Source of the DNA: Flammeovirga agarivorans
GTDB lineage: Bacteria; Bacteroidota; Bacteroidia; Cytophagales; Flammeovirgaceae
NCBI RefSeq assembly: GCF_012641475.1
Contig: NZ_JABAIL010000016.1
Coordinates: 1 to 64,000 of the forward strand
Direction: 5' to 3'
Length of the DNA stretch: 64,000 nucleotides
Part shown: positions 44,044-52,328 of the stretch, piece after piece
How the letters are laid out: each line of letters opens with the position of its first letter
How positions within the stretch are numbered: position 1 is the stretch's first letter
Position numbers and translations under genes: made by a program
The notes under the pieces: model-generated
What the model was told of the DNA's origin: nothing
What the model saw: only the letters and a program-made list of their open reading frames with translations
The model's database searches: none

Positions 44044-44145
44044 ATGAAATCAATGCCTCTTATAAATTACTATTCAACCGTTTTATTTCTGTTTATTTTT
44101 GTCGTGAGTAGATTTTATTTAGTAGTTGGAATATTTATACATTAA
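44044..44145 (+). CDS. putative single-TM mini protein (33 residues)
   Basis: An ATG with GGGG seven bases upstream opens MKSMPLINYYSTVLFLFIFV and a short end (VSRFYLVVGIFIH), nearly all hydrophobic. It is on the plus strand between two minus genes and followed by a plus-strand hairpin with a T-run. The layout recalls type I toxins or small membrane regulators. Its length makes it uncertain. Confidence 0.35.
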   Translation: MKSMPLINYYSTVLFLFIFVVSRFYLVVGIFIH

Positions 44146-44153
44146 AAGTTTTT

Positions 44154-44185
44154 AAAGCTTATACGAGCAAATATAAAAGCTTTTT
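44154..44185 (+). terminator. possible plus-strand terminator
   Basis: AAAGCTTATA pairs with TATAAAAGCTTT (two extra As), followed by TT. It stands nine bases after the 33-residue frame. Confidence 0.4.
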
Positions 44186-44215
44186 CAAAATAATTATAAT
44201 TATTTCTAAAAGTAT

Positions 44216-44246
44216 AAAAAAAAGACACATTTCAGTGAAACATGCC
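44216..44246 (-). terminator. Rho-independent terminator
   Basis: GGCATGTTTC/GAAATGTGTC with a three-base loop and eight Ts on the minus strand, after the RadC-like gene. Confidence 0.8.
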
Positions 44247-44277
44247 TTTAAAGTAAAAGTATTACTCTTGTATAAGT

Positions 44278-44721
44278 TTATATAAGTCCTTCGTCTGCAA
44301 ACGAGTAGTATCCTTGATCACTGATTACCAAGTGATCTAACACGGGTAGTTCTAGATATTTCCCCGCTGCTTTTATTTTGTTCGTAAACTGTATATCAGC
44401 CGAGCTTGGCTGAAGATTACCTGAGGGGTGATTGTGCACTAAGATCACCGAACTTGCCTGTGCGACAAGTGCGTGACCGAAAACTTTTTTGGGGTCTGCT
44501 GACGTTCCTGCAATACCACCAATGGATATAGTTTTCACCCCAATCACTTCGTTGGCTCTGTCAATTAAGATTATTTTTAGGGACTCATAAAAAGCTATGT
44601 CGTCCCCATAAAACGGGAGAATAATTCTATATCCGTCCTTAGATGTTCTAAGCCTTCCAAGTGACTTTTCTCTGTTTATCTCATAGGAGTATTTCAACTC
44701 CTTTATCATGAAGTCTTCCAT
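44278..44721 (-). CDS. radC: RadC-like JAB-domain protein
   Basis: This encodes 147 residues of the JAB1/MPN+ domain, with the core motif VHNHPSGNLQPSSAD (H96, H98, D109), as in RadC. The upstream HhH domain of chromosomal RadC is missing. These proteins occur on mobile elements, with a presumed role in DNA metabolism or a deubiquitinase-like protease activity, but their function is not proven. It starts at the TAATG overlap with the gene upstream. Confidence 0.85.
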   Translation of the reverse strand: MEDFMIKELKYSYEINREKSLGRLRTSKDGYRIILPFYGDDIAFYESLKIILIDRANEVIGVKTISIGGIAGTSADPKKVFGHALVAQASSVILVHNHPSGNLQPSSADIQFTNKIKAAGKYLELPVLDHLVISDQGYYSFADEGLI

Positions 44722-44960
44722 TATGCTCTCTTTACCTTTAATGCTGTAGACAAGTTCTTGCTACATGTTTTTAAATCTTTTAGTGTACCTTCATTGATGC
44801 GATTTTTTCGCTTCAATGAGTCTTCGATTAGTCTGAGAGCGTGGGAGCCTCTATTTATGTATAGAGGGTTGGACTTCTTAAGTCCTTGGACAGCTGCTTT
44901 TGCCATTGCTATCCTTTTTTGGGCGATAACCTCTTGTAGAGGAGAAAATGCTTTCTTCAT
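44721..44960 (-). CDS. hypothetical small basic protein
   Basis: This encodes 79 residues, helical, rich in Lys/Arg/Ala (QKRIAMAKAAVQGLKK). The leader element lies 14 bases upstream. It is coupled to radC. The function is unknown. Confidence 0.6.
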   Translation of the reverse strand: MKKAFSPLQEVIAQKRIAMAKAAVQGLKKSNPLYINRGSHALRLIEDSLKRKNRINEGTLKDLKTCSKNLSTALKVKRA

Positions 44961-44974
44961 TTAATTTTAAGTTT

Positions 44975-44986
44975 AATATTTGTGTG
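44975..44986 (-). promoter_or_regulatory. CACACAAATATT leader element
   Basis: An exact copy followed by AAACTTAAAATTAA and the start at 44960. Confidence 0.65.
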
Positions 44987-45048
44987 TATCGTAATATTAA
45001 GCATATAGGGGATCTCGCAGCACACCTCTAGCAGATCTGAAAAGGCAC

Positions 45049-45082
45049 AAAAAAAGGAAGCACAAAAGCACTCCCCTTTCTC
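45049..45082 (-). terminator. probable terminator
   Basis: An imperfect AAAGGGGAG/CTTCCTTT stem with a loop is followed by seven Ts on the minus strand, 17 bases after the 385-residue gene. Confidence 0.5.
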
Positions 45083-45098
45083 TACTGATTTATCATGC

Positions 45099-46256
45099 CT
45101 AATAAATTTCTTTTGCTAGTTCTTCTAACTCTTTCGAGTTGAGGATTTGTTCAACTTTTTGATCGACCTCTTTTTGGGTCAACCTTTTTAGCTGGTCTAT
45201 CATTTTCTCTGTTGACAGCACCTTTCCATTGCTAAGAATAAACTTGTCTTTTGACAGTGGTGATACAACCACTCCCCCATACTTAATTGATAGTGGGTAC
45301 TCTTTGAACTGTAACTTCTCTCCATTAGGTGAGATTCCTAAATCTTTAAGTGTTCTTTTAAGTAGGCTTAATGCCTTATGTGCTTCAGGAAACTTTACCT
45401 CCAGACCATCTTCCACGTTTTTATCCTTAACTATTTCGGGATCAAATGCGTGATCATGCAAGGCACTAATCCAATCAGTATATTCCTGAGTAATTCCGTT
45501 GGTTGCAGCTTTTAGTAGTTTTGTTTTGTTTCCATACTGACTTCTGACGTTGCCATTTTTCTGAACCTGGTAACTGTTGCCATTGCTTGAGAGGTAAGAC
45601 ACCCCCTCATATAAACCATTAATTACTTTCGGGAATTTCGATACGATTCTCCCTGTTTCTAAACTTTTGTATACGGGCATTTCTTCATCAAATCGCCCTG
45701 TCCACTCTAAGTTGAGTGCGACCATTAATCGAAAGTTCAATTTTGGGAACTTTTGGCCTTCACGTTGGGAGACTATAGGTTGGGGTGACATTACCCCATC
45801 GTACCAAAGTGTTTCAATCTTATCCTTAATATGGGTTAGGTCTATAGCTTTTTTTCGTTTCTCATAGGTACGATTTACAAAGTAATACCGTTCCTCGATT
45901 CCGGTTTCTGTATGCTCCACCTCCAACACTCGCTTGTTGTGGCTCATGTTAAATCTAGGGTTATGTGGATCTGATTTAATCCTCTCGATTAAGTAATCCA
46001 ATGTTTTGGCGGATTCTTTGTAATCAACTACGGCCTTTTGGTAGGCTGTTCTGTTGCAGATTTCAAGCTGTTTTTCAATCCTTTCGTCAGTAAAAGACTG
46101 AACTTCTTTTTCTAGTTTTAGTTTAAGGGCTAAGAGGCCGTTATCTGCCTCAAGATTCTTTTTCACTTCCATTTCGAAAGTGTTCTTAGGGGACTTTCCT
46201 TTTTTAAGATTTTCTTTTACTTCCTCTACTCTTCTTAGGTAATCCGTTACGTTCAT
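45099..46256 (-). CDS. hypothetical protein
   Basis: This encodes 385 residues from MNVTDYLRRV. A longer frame to 46316 exists, but its extra codons run through the leader motif CACACAAATATT, so the inner ATG is used. The N-terminal 120 residues are a Lys/Glu coiled coil. The middle and C-terminal parts are mixed, and the end has helical repeats (QKEVDQKVEQILNSKELEELAKEI). No family was recognised. Confidence 0.6.
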   Translation of the reverse strand: MNVTDYLRRVEEVKENLKKGKSPKNTFEMEVKKNLEADNGLLALKLKLEKEVQSFTDERIEKQLEICNRTAYQKAVVDYKESAKTLDYLIERIKSDPHNPRFNMSHNKRVLEVEHTETGIEERYYFVNRTYEKRKKAIDLTHIKDKIETLWYDGVMSPQPIVSQREGQKFPKLNFRLMVALNLEWTGRFDEEMPVYKSLETGRIVSKFPKVINGLYEGVSYLSSNGNSYQVQKNGNVRSQYGNKTKLLKAATNGITQEYTDWISALHDHAFDPEIVKDKNVEDGLEVKFPEAHKALSLLKRTLKDLGISPNGEKLQFKEYPLSIKYGGVVVSPLSKDKFILSNGKVLSTEKMIDQLKRLTQKEVDQKVEQILNSKELEELAKEIY

Positions 46257-46276
46257 GACTTTTAAATTTAAATTAA

Positions 46277-46288
46277 AATATTTGTGTG
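46277..46288 (-). promoter_or_regulatory. CACACAAATATT leader element
   Basis: An exact copy, 20 bases upstream of the 385-residue gene. It decides the start codon. Confidence 0.65.
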
Positions 46289-46357
46289 TTTCTATATATG
46301 TAAATGTAAGGGTCAATTTTTCACGTTGGTATGCCTAGGAAAACTCTGTAGAAGAAC

Positions 46358-46384
46358 AAAAAATCACTCCACAAAGTAGAGTGA
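46358..46384 (-). terminator. Rho-independent terminator
   Basis: TCACTC-AC/GT-GAGTGA with a three-base loop and six Ts. It ends the transcript of the genes at 46.4-47.7 kb. Confidence 0.8.
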
Positions 46385-46405
46385 CTTTAAGTAAAAAAAT
46401 GCTAT

Positions 46406-46654
46406 CTAGAACCTCACTACAGTAAGCACTTCGGAGTCAATAAATAACTCCTGTATTCTCATTCTTGCTTCTTGATAATTTGTATACTGTTCGGGGTGTA
46501 TTAGTAAGTCCCCTTCCACGTTTTCAATTTCGTACTGAAACTGAGTTTTCTTTTGTGGAAATTTTAGGAGAATGACTCCTTTCCCCTTCAATTCAAACTC
46601 AAGGCAAAGACCATATCGCCTTAATTTTTTGTCTTTAATTTTAATACCAATCAT
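46406..46654 (-). CDS. hypothetical small protein
   Basis: This encodes 82 residues, mostly beta. It follows the 133-residue gene by two bases. No family was recognised. Confidence 0.55.
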   Translation of the reverse strand: MIGIKIKDKKLRRYGLCLEFELKGKGVILLKFPQKKTQFQYEIENVEGDLLIHPEQYTNYQEARMRIQELFIDSEVLTVVRF

Positions 46655-46656
46655 AA

Positions 46657-47058
46657 TTAACGGTTACTGACATATGAAACAATCACAAGGACTTCCTCGT
46701 TTTTATCGAAATTTTCTTGGACGTTTGGAATTAACGTCTTTCGGTAGACACTTCCCTTAGTAATAAACGAAGTGCTTTCTAAACTATAATTGAGGACTTT
46801 CTCCACAAACTCCTCTAGTAATTGAAGCCATCTAGCGTATGACTTCTCCATCGAGGTTTCCCACTGATTCGAGAACTGACGGGATAGTTCACAACTTACC
46901 CGCTCAGCTTCACTCTTAAAGCCTAGCTCTTTGGTATCCTTTCTCCAGTATTCTTCATTTTCGGAGAAATCATTATCATGTTCTAGGATTCCCAGAAACA
47001 TGTCGGGTTTTTGGGGTAGCACAACTGTATTAATGATGTGCATTTTGCTATACCTCAT
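46657..47058 (-). CDS. hypothetical protein
   Basis: This encodes 133 residues, acidic and helical, with several Trp in the middle. It is part of a run of four small genes read as one unit. Confidence 0.55.
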   Translation of the reverse strand: MRYSKMHIINTVVLPQKPDMFLGILEHDNDFSENEEYWRKDTKELGFKSEAERVSCELSRQFSNQWETSMEKSYARWLQLLEEFVEKVLNYSLESTSFITKGSVYRKTLIPNVQENFDKNEEVLVIVSYVSNR

Positions 47059-47063
47059 GTTGT

Positions 47064-47420
47064 TTAATTTAACTCTATAATACGGGGGGTTACCCTGTCG
47101 ATGTAGTTTTCAAATCCTTGGGTAAATGACTTGGTATTTGTATAAATCTCAACCCCTTCAACTTTAATATTAATTACAGATTCATTCGTACAGAACCCTA
47201 ATCTAAAGTTAAGGGAGTCTTCATGCTTGACTTCTTTCCCAACAATTTCGCAGTTTTTTAAACTCCACCGTTCCATAAATACTAAGGCAACGATTTTATC
47301 TGCAGTTACCTCAAACTGATATGAATTTGGAGGGTTTTCAAAACATGATCCATCAAACAGCATGAGCATTTCCCCATACTTACTTCTTAATAGATCTATG
47401 TTATCAATTATAGATTGCAT
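47064..47420 (-). CDS. hypothetical protein
   Basis: This encodes 118 residues, alpha/beta mixed (YQFEVTADKIVALVFMERWSL). It overlaps the gene upstream by 17 bases. No family was recognised. Confidence 0.55.
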   Translation of the reverse strand: MQSIIDNIDLLRSKYGEMLMLFDGSCFENPPNSYQFEVTADKIVALVFMERWSLKNCEIVGKEVKHEDSLNFRLGFCTNESVINIKVEGVEIYTNTKSFTQGFENYIDRVTPRIIELN

Positions 47421-47679
47421 AAATGTTATTCTTATTAAAAATAACGATGTCCTTGTAGGACAGAGACGGGTTTAGTAGGTCATTGTCAACAGAAGCTATA
47501 ACTTTATCTCCTTCTACTTTCAATACTCTAGTCCAAAATCTTTCTGCTTCATAGCAGATTTTCACTATATCGTGAACCTTTAAGTTATCAAGCTCTTCTT
47601 TATTTGGAGCTGAAAAGGTATCAGGATGTTTAATCCTTAAATCTTGTGCGTTTTCTGCACTTGTTCTTAAGTCAATCAT
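47404..47679 (-). CDS. hypothetical protein with a small SH3-like or DUF2314-like fold
   Basis: This encodes 91 residues from MIDLRTSAEN. A start 33 bases further upstream is open but lies inside a strong terminator, so it is rejected. The middle (DIVKICYEAERFWTRVLKVEGDKVIASVDNDL) resembles DUF2314-type proteins. The function is unknown. Confidence 0.55.
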   Translation of the reverse strand: MIDLRTSAENAQDLRIKHPDTFSAPNKEELDNLKVHDIVKICYEAERFWTRVLKVEGDKVIASVDNDLLNPSLSYKDIVIFNKNNIYAIYN

Positions 47680-47691
47680 TATTTTGAGTAT

Positions 47692-47718
47692 AAAAAAAGA
47701 GTGCTTAATCAAGCACTC
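47692..47718 (-). terminator. strong Rho-independent terminator
   Basis: A perfect GAGTGCTT/AAGCACTC stem and seven Ts on the minus strand, 11 bases after the lipoprotein gene. Confidence 0.9.
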
Positions 47719-47729
47719 CTCTTTGCGTT

Positions 47730-48380
47730 TTATCTTATTTTATTGAGGTCTTTATATCCCTCATTTACATCAATTTCTATCCTATAATAGCCACTTTCTA
47801 GGGTTACCCACTCAGGCAGATTATCCTCGTAGTTATAATTCTTTGCCGTAATGTGATTCACCTCTTCGTCTCTTGCTGTATCCCAATACGTAGTTGGGAG
47901 AGTGTACGTGTGTGCGTACATTAGCTCAGAGAAGTTGTAAGTATTCGGAGTTAGATCCTTTAATATAAGAGTATAACTATCTTTCAAGGATTCCCTATCT
48001 TCTTCATGTCGAATTCTATCATGTAAAGAAGCAGTGTTGGACTCCCCCAGATTATCTACAGCGTATCCATCCTCAGCACTATAGAAAGTGTCAACCTCCG
48101 CATGCATATTAACCATAAAGAATACCTGGTATGGGGATGTGTTAGTCATCGTATCCTCGTAACTTGATACATATTCCTCAATTCCTGAAAAGGTAACTTC
48201 TAAAGTAACCTTCGAGGTGTCATAGTCAGCAAACGTTAGAGTGTCGTATACTTCAACCTGAACATATACTGTATCGGATACTGTTTCGGCCTCCGGTGTT
48301 AGGTTGTTTACTTCATCGCATGAGGGTAGAGAGAGCATGGCTGCTCCTGTCAGTAAAAGGGTGCTAATCAGCTTTTTCAT
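47730..48380 (-). CDS. predicted outer-membrane or periplasmic lipoprotein
   Basis: This encodes 216 residues. The start MKKLISTLLLTGAAMLSLPSC is a lipoprotein signal with LPSC as the lipobox (Cys 21). The mature part is acidic and Thr/Tyr/Asp-rich, with beta features. Phage lipoproteins often block superinfection or DNA entry. It is a single-gene unit between two terminators, which fits a lysogenic conversion gene. Confidence 0.75.
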   Translation of the reverse strand: MKKLISTLLLTGAAMLSLPSCDEVNNLTPEAETVSDTVYVQVEVYDTLTFADYDTSKVTLEVTFSGIEEYVSSYEDTMTNTSPYQVFFMVNMHAEVDTFYSAEDGYAVDNLGESNTASLHDRIRHEEDRESLKDSYTLILKDLTPNTYNFSELMYAHTYTLPTTYWDTARDEEVNHITAKNYNYEDNLPEWVTLESGYYRIEIDVNEGYKDLNKIR

Positions 48381-48420
48381 TTTTCTTTAGTTTTTATTTA
48401 ATGGGTATAAAGGTATAATA

Positions 48421-48451
48421 AAAATAGGTAATACATAAGTATCACCTATTT
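48421..48451 (-). terminator. Rho-independent terminator
   Basis: AAATAGGT and ATAC arms pair across a four-base loop with GTAT and ACCTATTT, then TTTTTATT on the minus strand. It follows the 87-residue gene. Confidence 0.7.
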
Positions 48452-48469
48452 AATCTTTTTTTGGGTTAA

Positions 48470-48733
48470 TTATTTTAGTAGGGTCTTGAGGATCTGCCAC
48501 CTATGATGTGCTACAATATGATGGCTAATTAACTCTTCCATAAAAGAGCCTTTTTCCAGAAGCCACCCCCAATTCTCTTTAACTAAGGGGTCTGTTAGTA
48601 CAATAGAAAATATCAAGATTTCTCCTGCTTGGTTATCCAAGTTTTCTAGATTTTTCTTTGCGAACTCTGCCAACCTCTTCTGATCATTCGCAAGATCTGA
48701 CATTTGTACTTTTAGTTCCCAAATCATACTCAA
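48470..48733 (-). CDS. hypothetical small helical protein
   Basis: This encodes 87 residues, helical, with His-rich ISHHIVAHHRW near the end. It overlaps the next gene by four bases (ATGA). Confidence 0.55.
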   Translation of the reverse strand: MSMIWELKVQMSDLANDQKRLAEFAKKNLENLDNQAGEILIFSIVLTDPLVKENWGWLLEKGSFMEELISHHIVAHHRWQILKTLLK

Positions 48734-49122
48734 GATGCTTTAACGATTCCTATTTTCAGGTTCCCTCTTTCAATAAGAATTTCACCAGAAATGTTGTCAC
48801 CTAAAACTAAGGCATCCTTACTTGGCGAAAGGTTTGGGACCTCTACTAATTTTTGTCTGCCTCCTTGGTGTGTTACACCAATTTCAGCACTATAGATGTA
48901 TGTAGGTTCTCCTCTTTTCCACGACTCATATTTACTCTGCATGAGTTGTACGGGTATAAAAGAGTATCCCTGATGAACGAGAGCTACAACAGGGAAATAC
49001 TTCCCTGTAGCAAACTCTCCTTTCGGAACTTGATTGATTACTGTTTTTCTGTTGACATCAAAAGCTCGAATTATTATCCCGCTTTTTTTACGTCCGTTGA
49101 TGTTTGTGTGAATACTTACCAT
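48730..49122 (-). CDS. hypothetical protein
   Basis: This encodes 130 residues, mostly beta and basic at both ends. It overlaps the gene upstream by one base. No family was recognised. Confidence 0.55.
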   Translation of the reverse strand: MVSIHTNINGRKKSGIIIRAFDVNRKTVINQVPKGEFATGKYFPVVALVHQGYSFIPVQLMQSKYESWKRGEPTYIYSAEIGVTHQGGRQKLVEVPNLSPSKDALVLGDNISGEILIERGNLKIGIVKAS

Positions 49123-49607
49123 TAGCTATATTTCTTTTTAAGAATCCTTTTGCAAGAATCCATGATTCTATTTATGTCCTCTTCTGATTTATGTGTGCAG
49201 ATTAGTTGCACTATTAGACCTTCACTGAAAGAAAGTTCATTTTCTTCAATAAAGTCTTCAATATCCTTATCCTTAATAGTACTTAGCGCTACTTCAACTT
49301 CTTCAATTACCTCTTCAAACTGAACTATTGCTTGAGGTGCTTTAATTTCCTTTTCTAGCCAAATTTTTTGTTCTATGAACTCTGAATATCGAGAGATTGC
49401 GGGTCTTAGTCCTAGTGCTGATTTTTTTGGAATTCCTGAGTCTTCAGAAATCAGTTCTATGTAGGTATCCACTTCCCCACGGCCAATGTTGTCGAGAGTC
49501 CCCACGCTCTCTTCTGCTCGCTGTACATTATAAATATACTGCTGTGCTGTACTTGTCGATAGTCCTTGTGCTTTTAGATAGCTTCTGAATTCGTTCTTGA
49601 ATTTCAT
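49122..49607 (-). CDS. recombinase core-binding-like protein without a catalytic domain
   Basis: This encodes 161 residues. FRSYLKAQGLSTSTAQQYIYN at residues 5-25, and GRGEVDTYIELISED and RPAISRYSEF later, match the N-terminal SAM-like core-binding domain of tyrosine recombinases. The remaining part is acidic, with no RHRY catalytic residues. It may be a DNA-binding derivative, such as a directionality or regulatory factor. The leader element is upstream. Confidence 0.55.
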   Translation of the reverse strand: MKFKNEFRSYLKAQGLSTSTAQQYIYNVQRAEESVGTLDNIGRGEVDTYIELISEDSGIPKKSALGLRPAISRYSEFIEQKIWLEKEIKAPQAIVQFEEVIEEVEVALSTIKDKDIEDFIEENELSFSEGLIVQLICTHKSEEDINRIMDSCKRILKKKYS

Positions 49608-49617
49608 TTTTAAGTTT

Positions 49618-49629
49618 AATATTTGTGTG
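49618..49629 (-). promoter_or_regulatory. CACACAAATATT leader element
   Basis: An exact copy followed by AAACTTAAA and the start at 49607. Confidence 0.65.
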
Positions 49630-49649
49630 AAAAAAATAAATTTGCCGTT

Positions 49650-50066
49650 CTAGTCCTGTTTTGGTTTGTACACTTCAACAAACTCTTCAAACTCCTCTAA
49701 CACTTCTTGAATGTTATCATAGAAGTAGTTCATATCATATCGGGCATGCCAAAGCAATTCCCACATGTCTCTTTGGAATTTTTCGTTCACCTTTTTGGTT
49801 TTCTTCTTCGCCACATAGCAATCGAAGATGCTTTCAACCTTATTGAAGTAATCGTGGAGTTTTAAGAAGGGCTTTACCTTCTCTTCATCCATTTCTTTTA
49901 CCGCTTTTTCTATTAGCGATTTTAATCCATCTCCCTCAAGCTTTTCCGTGAGGTCTGTCACTTTAGATTCTACAACATCATAGAAGACATCTACCTCAGC
50001 TAATGCCGTATGGTAGTCGCATCCTCTATGCTCTCGAATCTTATCAATAATCTCCTGCTTAAGCAT
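49650..50066 (-). CDS. hypothetical helical protein
   Basis: This encodes 138 residues, helical and Lys/Glu-rich, with the end EEFEEFVEVYKPKQ. The start is preceded by AAACTTAAATTTAAAT. No family was recognised. Confidence 0.55.
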   Translation of the reverse strand: MLKQEIIDKIREHRGCDYHTALAEVDVFYDVVESKVTDLTEKLEGDGLKSLIEKAVKEMDEEKVKPFLKLHDYFNKVESIFDCYVAKKKTKKVNEKFQRDMWELLWHARYDMNYFYDNIQEVLEEFEEFVEVYKPKQD

Positions 50067-50158
50067 ATTTAAATTTAAGTTTTACATTAAGAGTTTTTTC
50101 TTAGTGTGATATATGTATTATAGTAGATCTAAATAAGTAAGATCTTCCTGTGATAACT

Positions 50159-51514
50159 TTATGCAGATTTTTTTAAGCATTCCACACCATTAATTACTGC
50201 CATAATTAAGCTCCTTGCCATGTTTACTTCAACAGCATTGCCGATGTACTTTTTCTTTTCCGTTTGGGTTCCCACCAGCTCATAGGATTCAGGAAATCCT
50301 TGTATTTTTTTCAACTCATCAATATTCAGCATCCTCATGCTAATGTCTTTGATTCCATAAGCCTGCATGAACCTCTTTATCTTCTGTGTATTGTCAGAAT
50401 CCTTCGTGTCAATTTTTAAATGCTCACCTTCTTGTACTGAAACCAAGTACGGAGGCGCCTTATCCATTCTAGCAATAAGAGTAAAACAAGGGTTTTCTAA
50501 AGACTTCCCTTTGCTAGCGTATTGAGGGTTTAGTAGAAACTGAGCCTCTACTACATTGTACTTGGGTATCGTTGTGAGTGACCCACAGGGTTCGTCAACG
50601 GATTTCGGTCTTCCATTTCCAAATTGCTGATCAATAAAGATCATGCTATATCTATCCTTAGTTGTTATTGTTCCTGACGGAGAATCGATACTATGTGCGG
50701 ATCCCTGTCCATAGTAGGAAGTCAGAAACGTAGTATCTCCTCCGGCTACGAACTTTTCTAACCCTAAATAGATGCGATTTAATGTTGACTCGGCTAGAGC
50801 CTTTTTTCTATTGAAGATAGAGTCCCCTCTAACATCGAGGTCTAAGACTTCTTTTACGGGTTTCCAAGGTTGCTTGTATCCTTCAAAAAGGTCACTTGGG
50901 TTTGGTCTTTTTGCATGTGTGGGTTGGGGAAAGCTTATCGGGAGCCCTTCTTTTACGAACTGTATAAACAATCTAGATCTAGACTGATATGCCCCATAGT
51001 CAGCCGAATTTAGTATTCGGGATTCCATTCGGTATCCCAAATTGCACACTTTTTTAGACCATCTTAAAAAGCTTCTTCCCTTAAATCTAGAGAGAGGTTT
51101 TCCATTTTCATCCAATGGCCCCCATGCTAAGAACTCTCTGACGTTCTCAACCATGAATATATTGGGCTGGATCTCCTCCAAGTAGGAGAACATATGTTCT
51201 GCTAAACTTCTTGAGTCCGCTTTTTTGGGTTTTCCACCTTTAGCGTTACTAAAATTCGTACACTCTAAAGAAGCCCAGAGACATATGAGAGCTGACGGGT
51301 CTTTTTTTCTTAAGTCCTTAGCCATAACTCCCAAAGCAGCGGATACGGCTAAGTCTCGAATATCCTCCGTAAAATGTCTTGCTCCTGGGTGATTTTTTGT
51401 ATGAGACAGTATTGCGTTTTTGTCGTGATTCACACACGCAATTACATTTGCTCCTGCTAAGTGAGCGCCTGTACTCGTCCCTCCCGCACCGCAGAATAGA
51501 TCGATGAAATACAT
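50159..51514 (-). CDS. dcm: DNA C5-cytosine methyltransferase
   Basis: This encodes 451 residues. Motifs visible are DLFCGAGGTSTG (I), SLECTNFS (IV, catalytic Cys 85, normally PPCQ), ENVREF (VI), QSRSRLF (VIII), LNIDELKKIQGFP (IX) and GNAVEVN (X). The middle holds three repeats of the type S-x-x-S-P-S-G-T-I-T-T. It methylates cytosine in a short DNA motif, probably to protect the phage from restriction. No restriction enzyme gene is adjacent. Confidence 0.9.
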   Translation of the reverse strand: MYFIDLFCGAGGTSTGAHLAGANVIACVNHDKNAILSHTKNHPGARHFTEDIRDLAVSAALGVMAKDLRKKDPSALICLWASLECTNFSNAKGGKPKKADSRSLAEHMFSYLEEIQPNIFMVENVREFLAWGPLDENGKPLSRFKGRSFLRWSKKVCNLGYRMESRILNSADYGAYQSRSRLFIQFVKEGLPISFPQPTHAKRPNPSDLFEGYKQPWKPVKEVLDLDVRGDSIFNRKKALAESTLNRIYLGLEKFVAGGDTTFLTSYYGQGSAHSIDSPSGTITTKDRYSMIFIDQQFGNGRPKSVDEPCGSLTTIPKYNVVEAQFLLNPQYASKGKSLENPCFTLIARMDKAPPYLVSVQEGEHLKIDTKDSDNTQKIKRFMQAYGIKDISMRMLNIDELKKIQGFPESYELVGTQTEKKKYIGNAVEVNMARSLIMAVINGVECLKKSA

Positions 51515-51526
51515 ATAATTTTAAGT

Positions 51527-51877
51527 TTAAAGTCCAAACACTTCCTCTTCACTCACTCCAAAGTGGTCTACAGCTAAATCTTGGATTTCGTCTAAAAGAC
51601 CCAAAACACCGTCTAGCGTTTCTGCTGTATCTTTTTGGCTTTTATCCTTTGATTCGCCATAGGCCAGAATGACTTCAGATAAAGCCTCTTTTTGTTCTCT
51701 TAGTAAAGCAAAATCAATTTTTATTCCTCGGTCTTTTTCTAAAATCTCTCTTGTGGATTTTAACTCAGACTTAGATGTTTTCGAATGAGACTCCCCTGAA
51801 TTGATCATTGAATTCAACAATCCAAGAGTGCTTAACGCCTGTACTTTTTCGTCAGATGATACAAGTAAAAATTTCAT
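51527..51877 (-). CDS. hypothetical helical protein
   Basis: This encodes 116 residues, Leu/Glu/Ser-rich and largely helical. It is followed closely by the methyltransferase gene. The function is unknown. Confidence 0.55.
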   Translation of the reverse strand: MKFLLVSSDEKVQALSTLGLLNSMINSGESHSKTSKSELKSTREILEKDRGIKIDFALLREQKEALSEVILAYGESKDKSQKDTAETLDGVLGLLDEIQDLAVDHFGVSEEEVFGL

Positions 51878-51907
51878 TGCTTTTCTTATTTGTTATATAG
51901 GCATAAT

Positions 51908-51933
51908 AAAAAGGCTAACTAAAAAAGTTAGCC
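51908..51933 (-). terminator. Rho-independent terminator
   Basis: GGCTAACT/AGTTAGCC stem, five-base loop and five Ts. It ends the unit that includes queC, dpdA and queD. Confidence 0.85.
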
Positions 51934-51961
51934 CTTTAGAAAAAAGTGTATCGGTATGATA

Positions 51962-52327
51962 TTAAAATTCTAAAATGCTTTCTACATACTTTCCTTGGAA
52001 AGCAAATCCAATCTCATTAAAGTTTTTGTACTCCTCCTCGTCACATCGGGCAACAATGGCATTTACGCCAACTGCTTCGCACCTCTCAACTGCATTAGCT
52101 ATGATTTCTTTATAAAAATCTGTATTGTCAGAAAGGTAGCAGAGTGTGAGCGTTGCTACGTTAGGATGTATGCCTAACAAGTAGAAACCAATTAATTCTT
52201 CTGAATAAAAGGCTGCATAAATAAAGTCACCATCTTCACACGAAATCTCCTCTTCTAGATAGGAGTTAAGTGTTTCAATATCGAGTTTTATGTATTCCAT
52301 TGTGTTCATTCCTATTACCTTAGTCAT
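51962..52327 (-). CDS. GNAT-like protein
   Basis: This encodes 121 residues. The segments DFIYAAFYSEELIGFYLLG and YKEIIANAVERCEAVGVNAI, and the C-terminal FNEIGFAFQGKYV, have the strand-helix layout of GNAT acetyltransferases. The acetyl-CoA motif is weak. The ATG is one base after the queD stop, so it belongs to the same operon. Confidence 0.45.
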   Translation of the reverse strand: MTKVIGMNTMEYIKLDIETLNSYLEEEISCEDGDFIYAAFYSEELIGFYLLGIHPNVATLTLCYLSDNTDFYKEIIANAVERCEAVGVNAIVARCDEEEYKNFNEIGFAFQGKYVESILEF

Positions 52328-52328
52328 T

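Noticed and set aside
46257-46316. N-terminal extension of the 385-residue gene
   Set aside because: The extra codons cover the leader element. The inner ATG has the usual spacing to the element.
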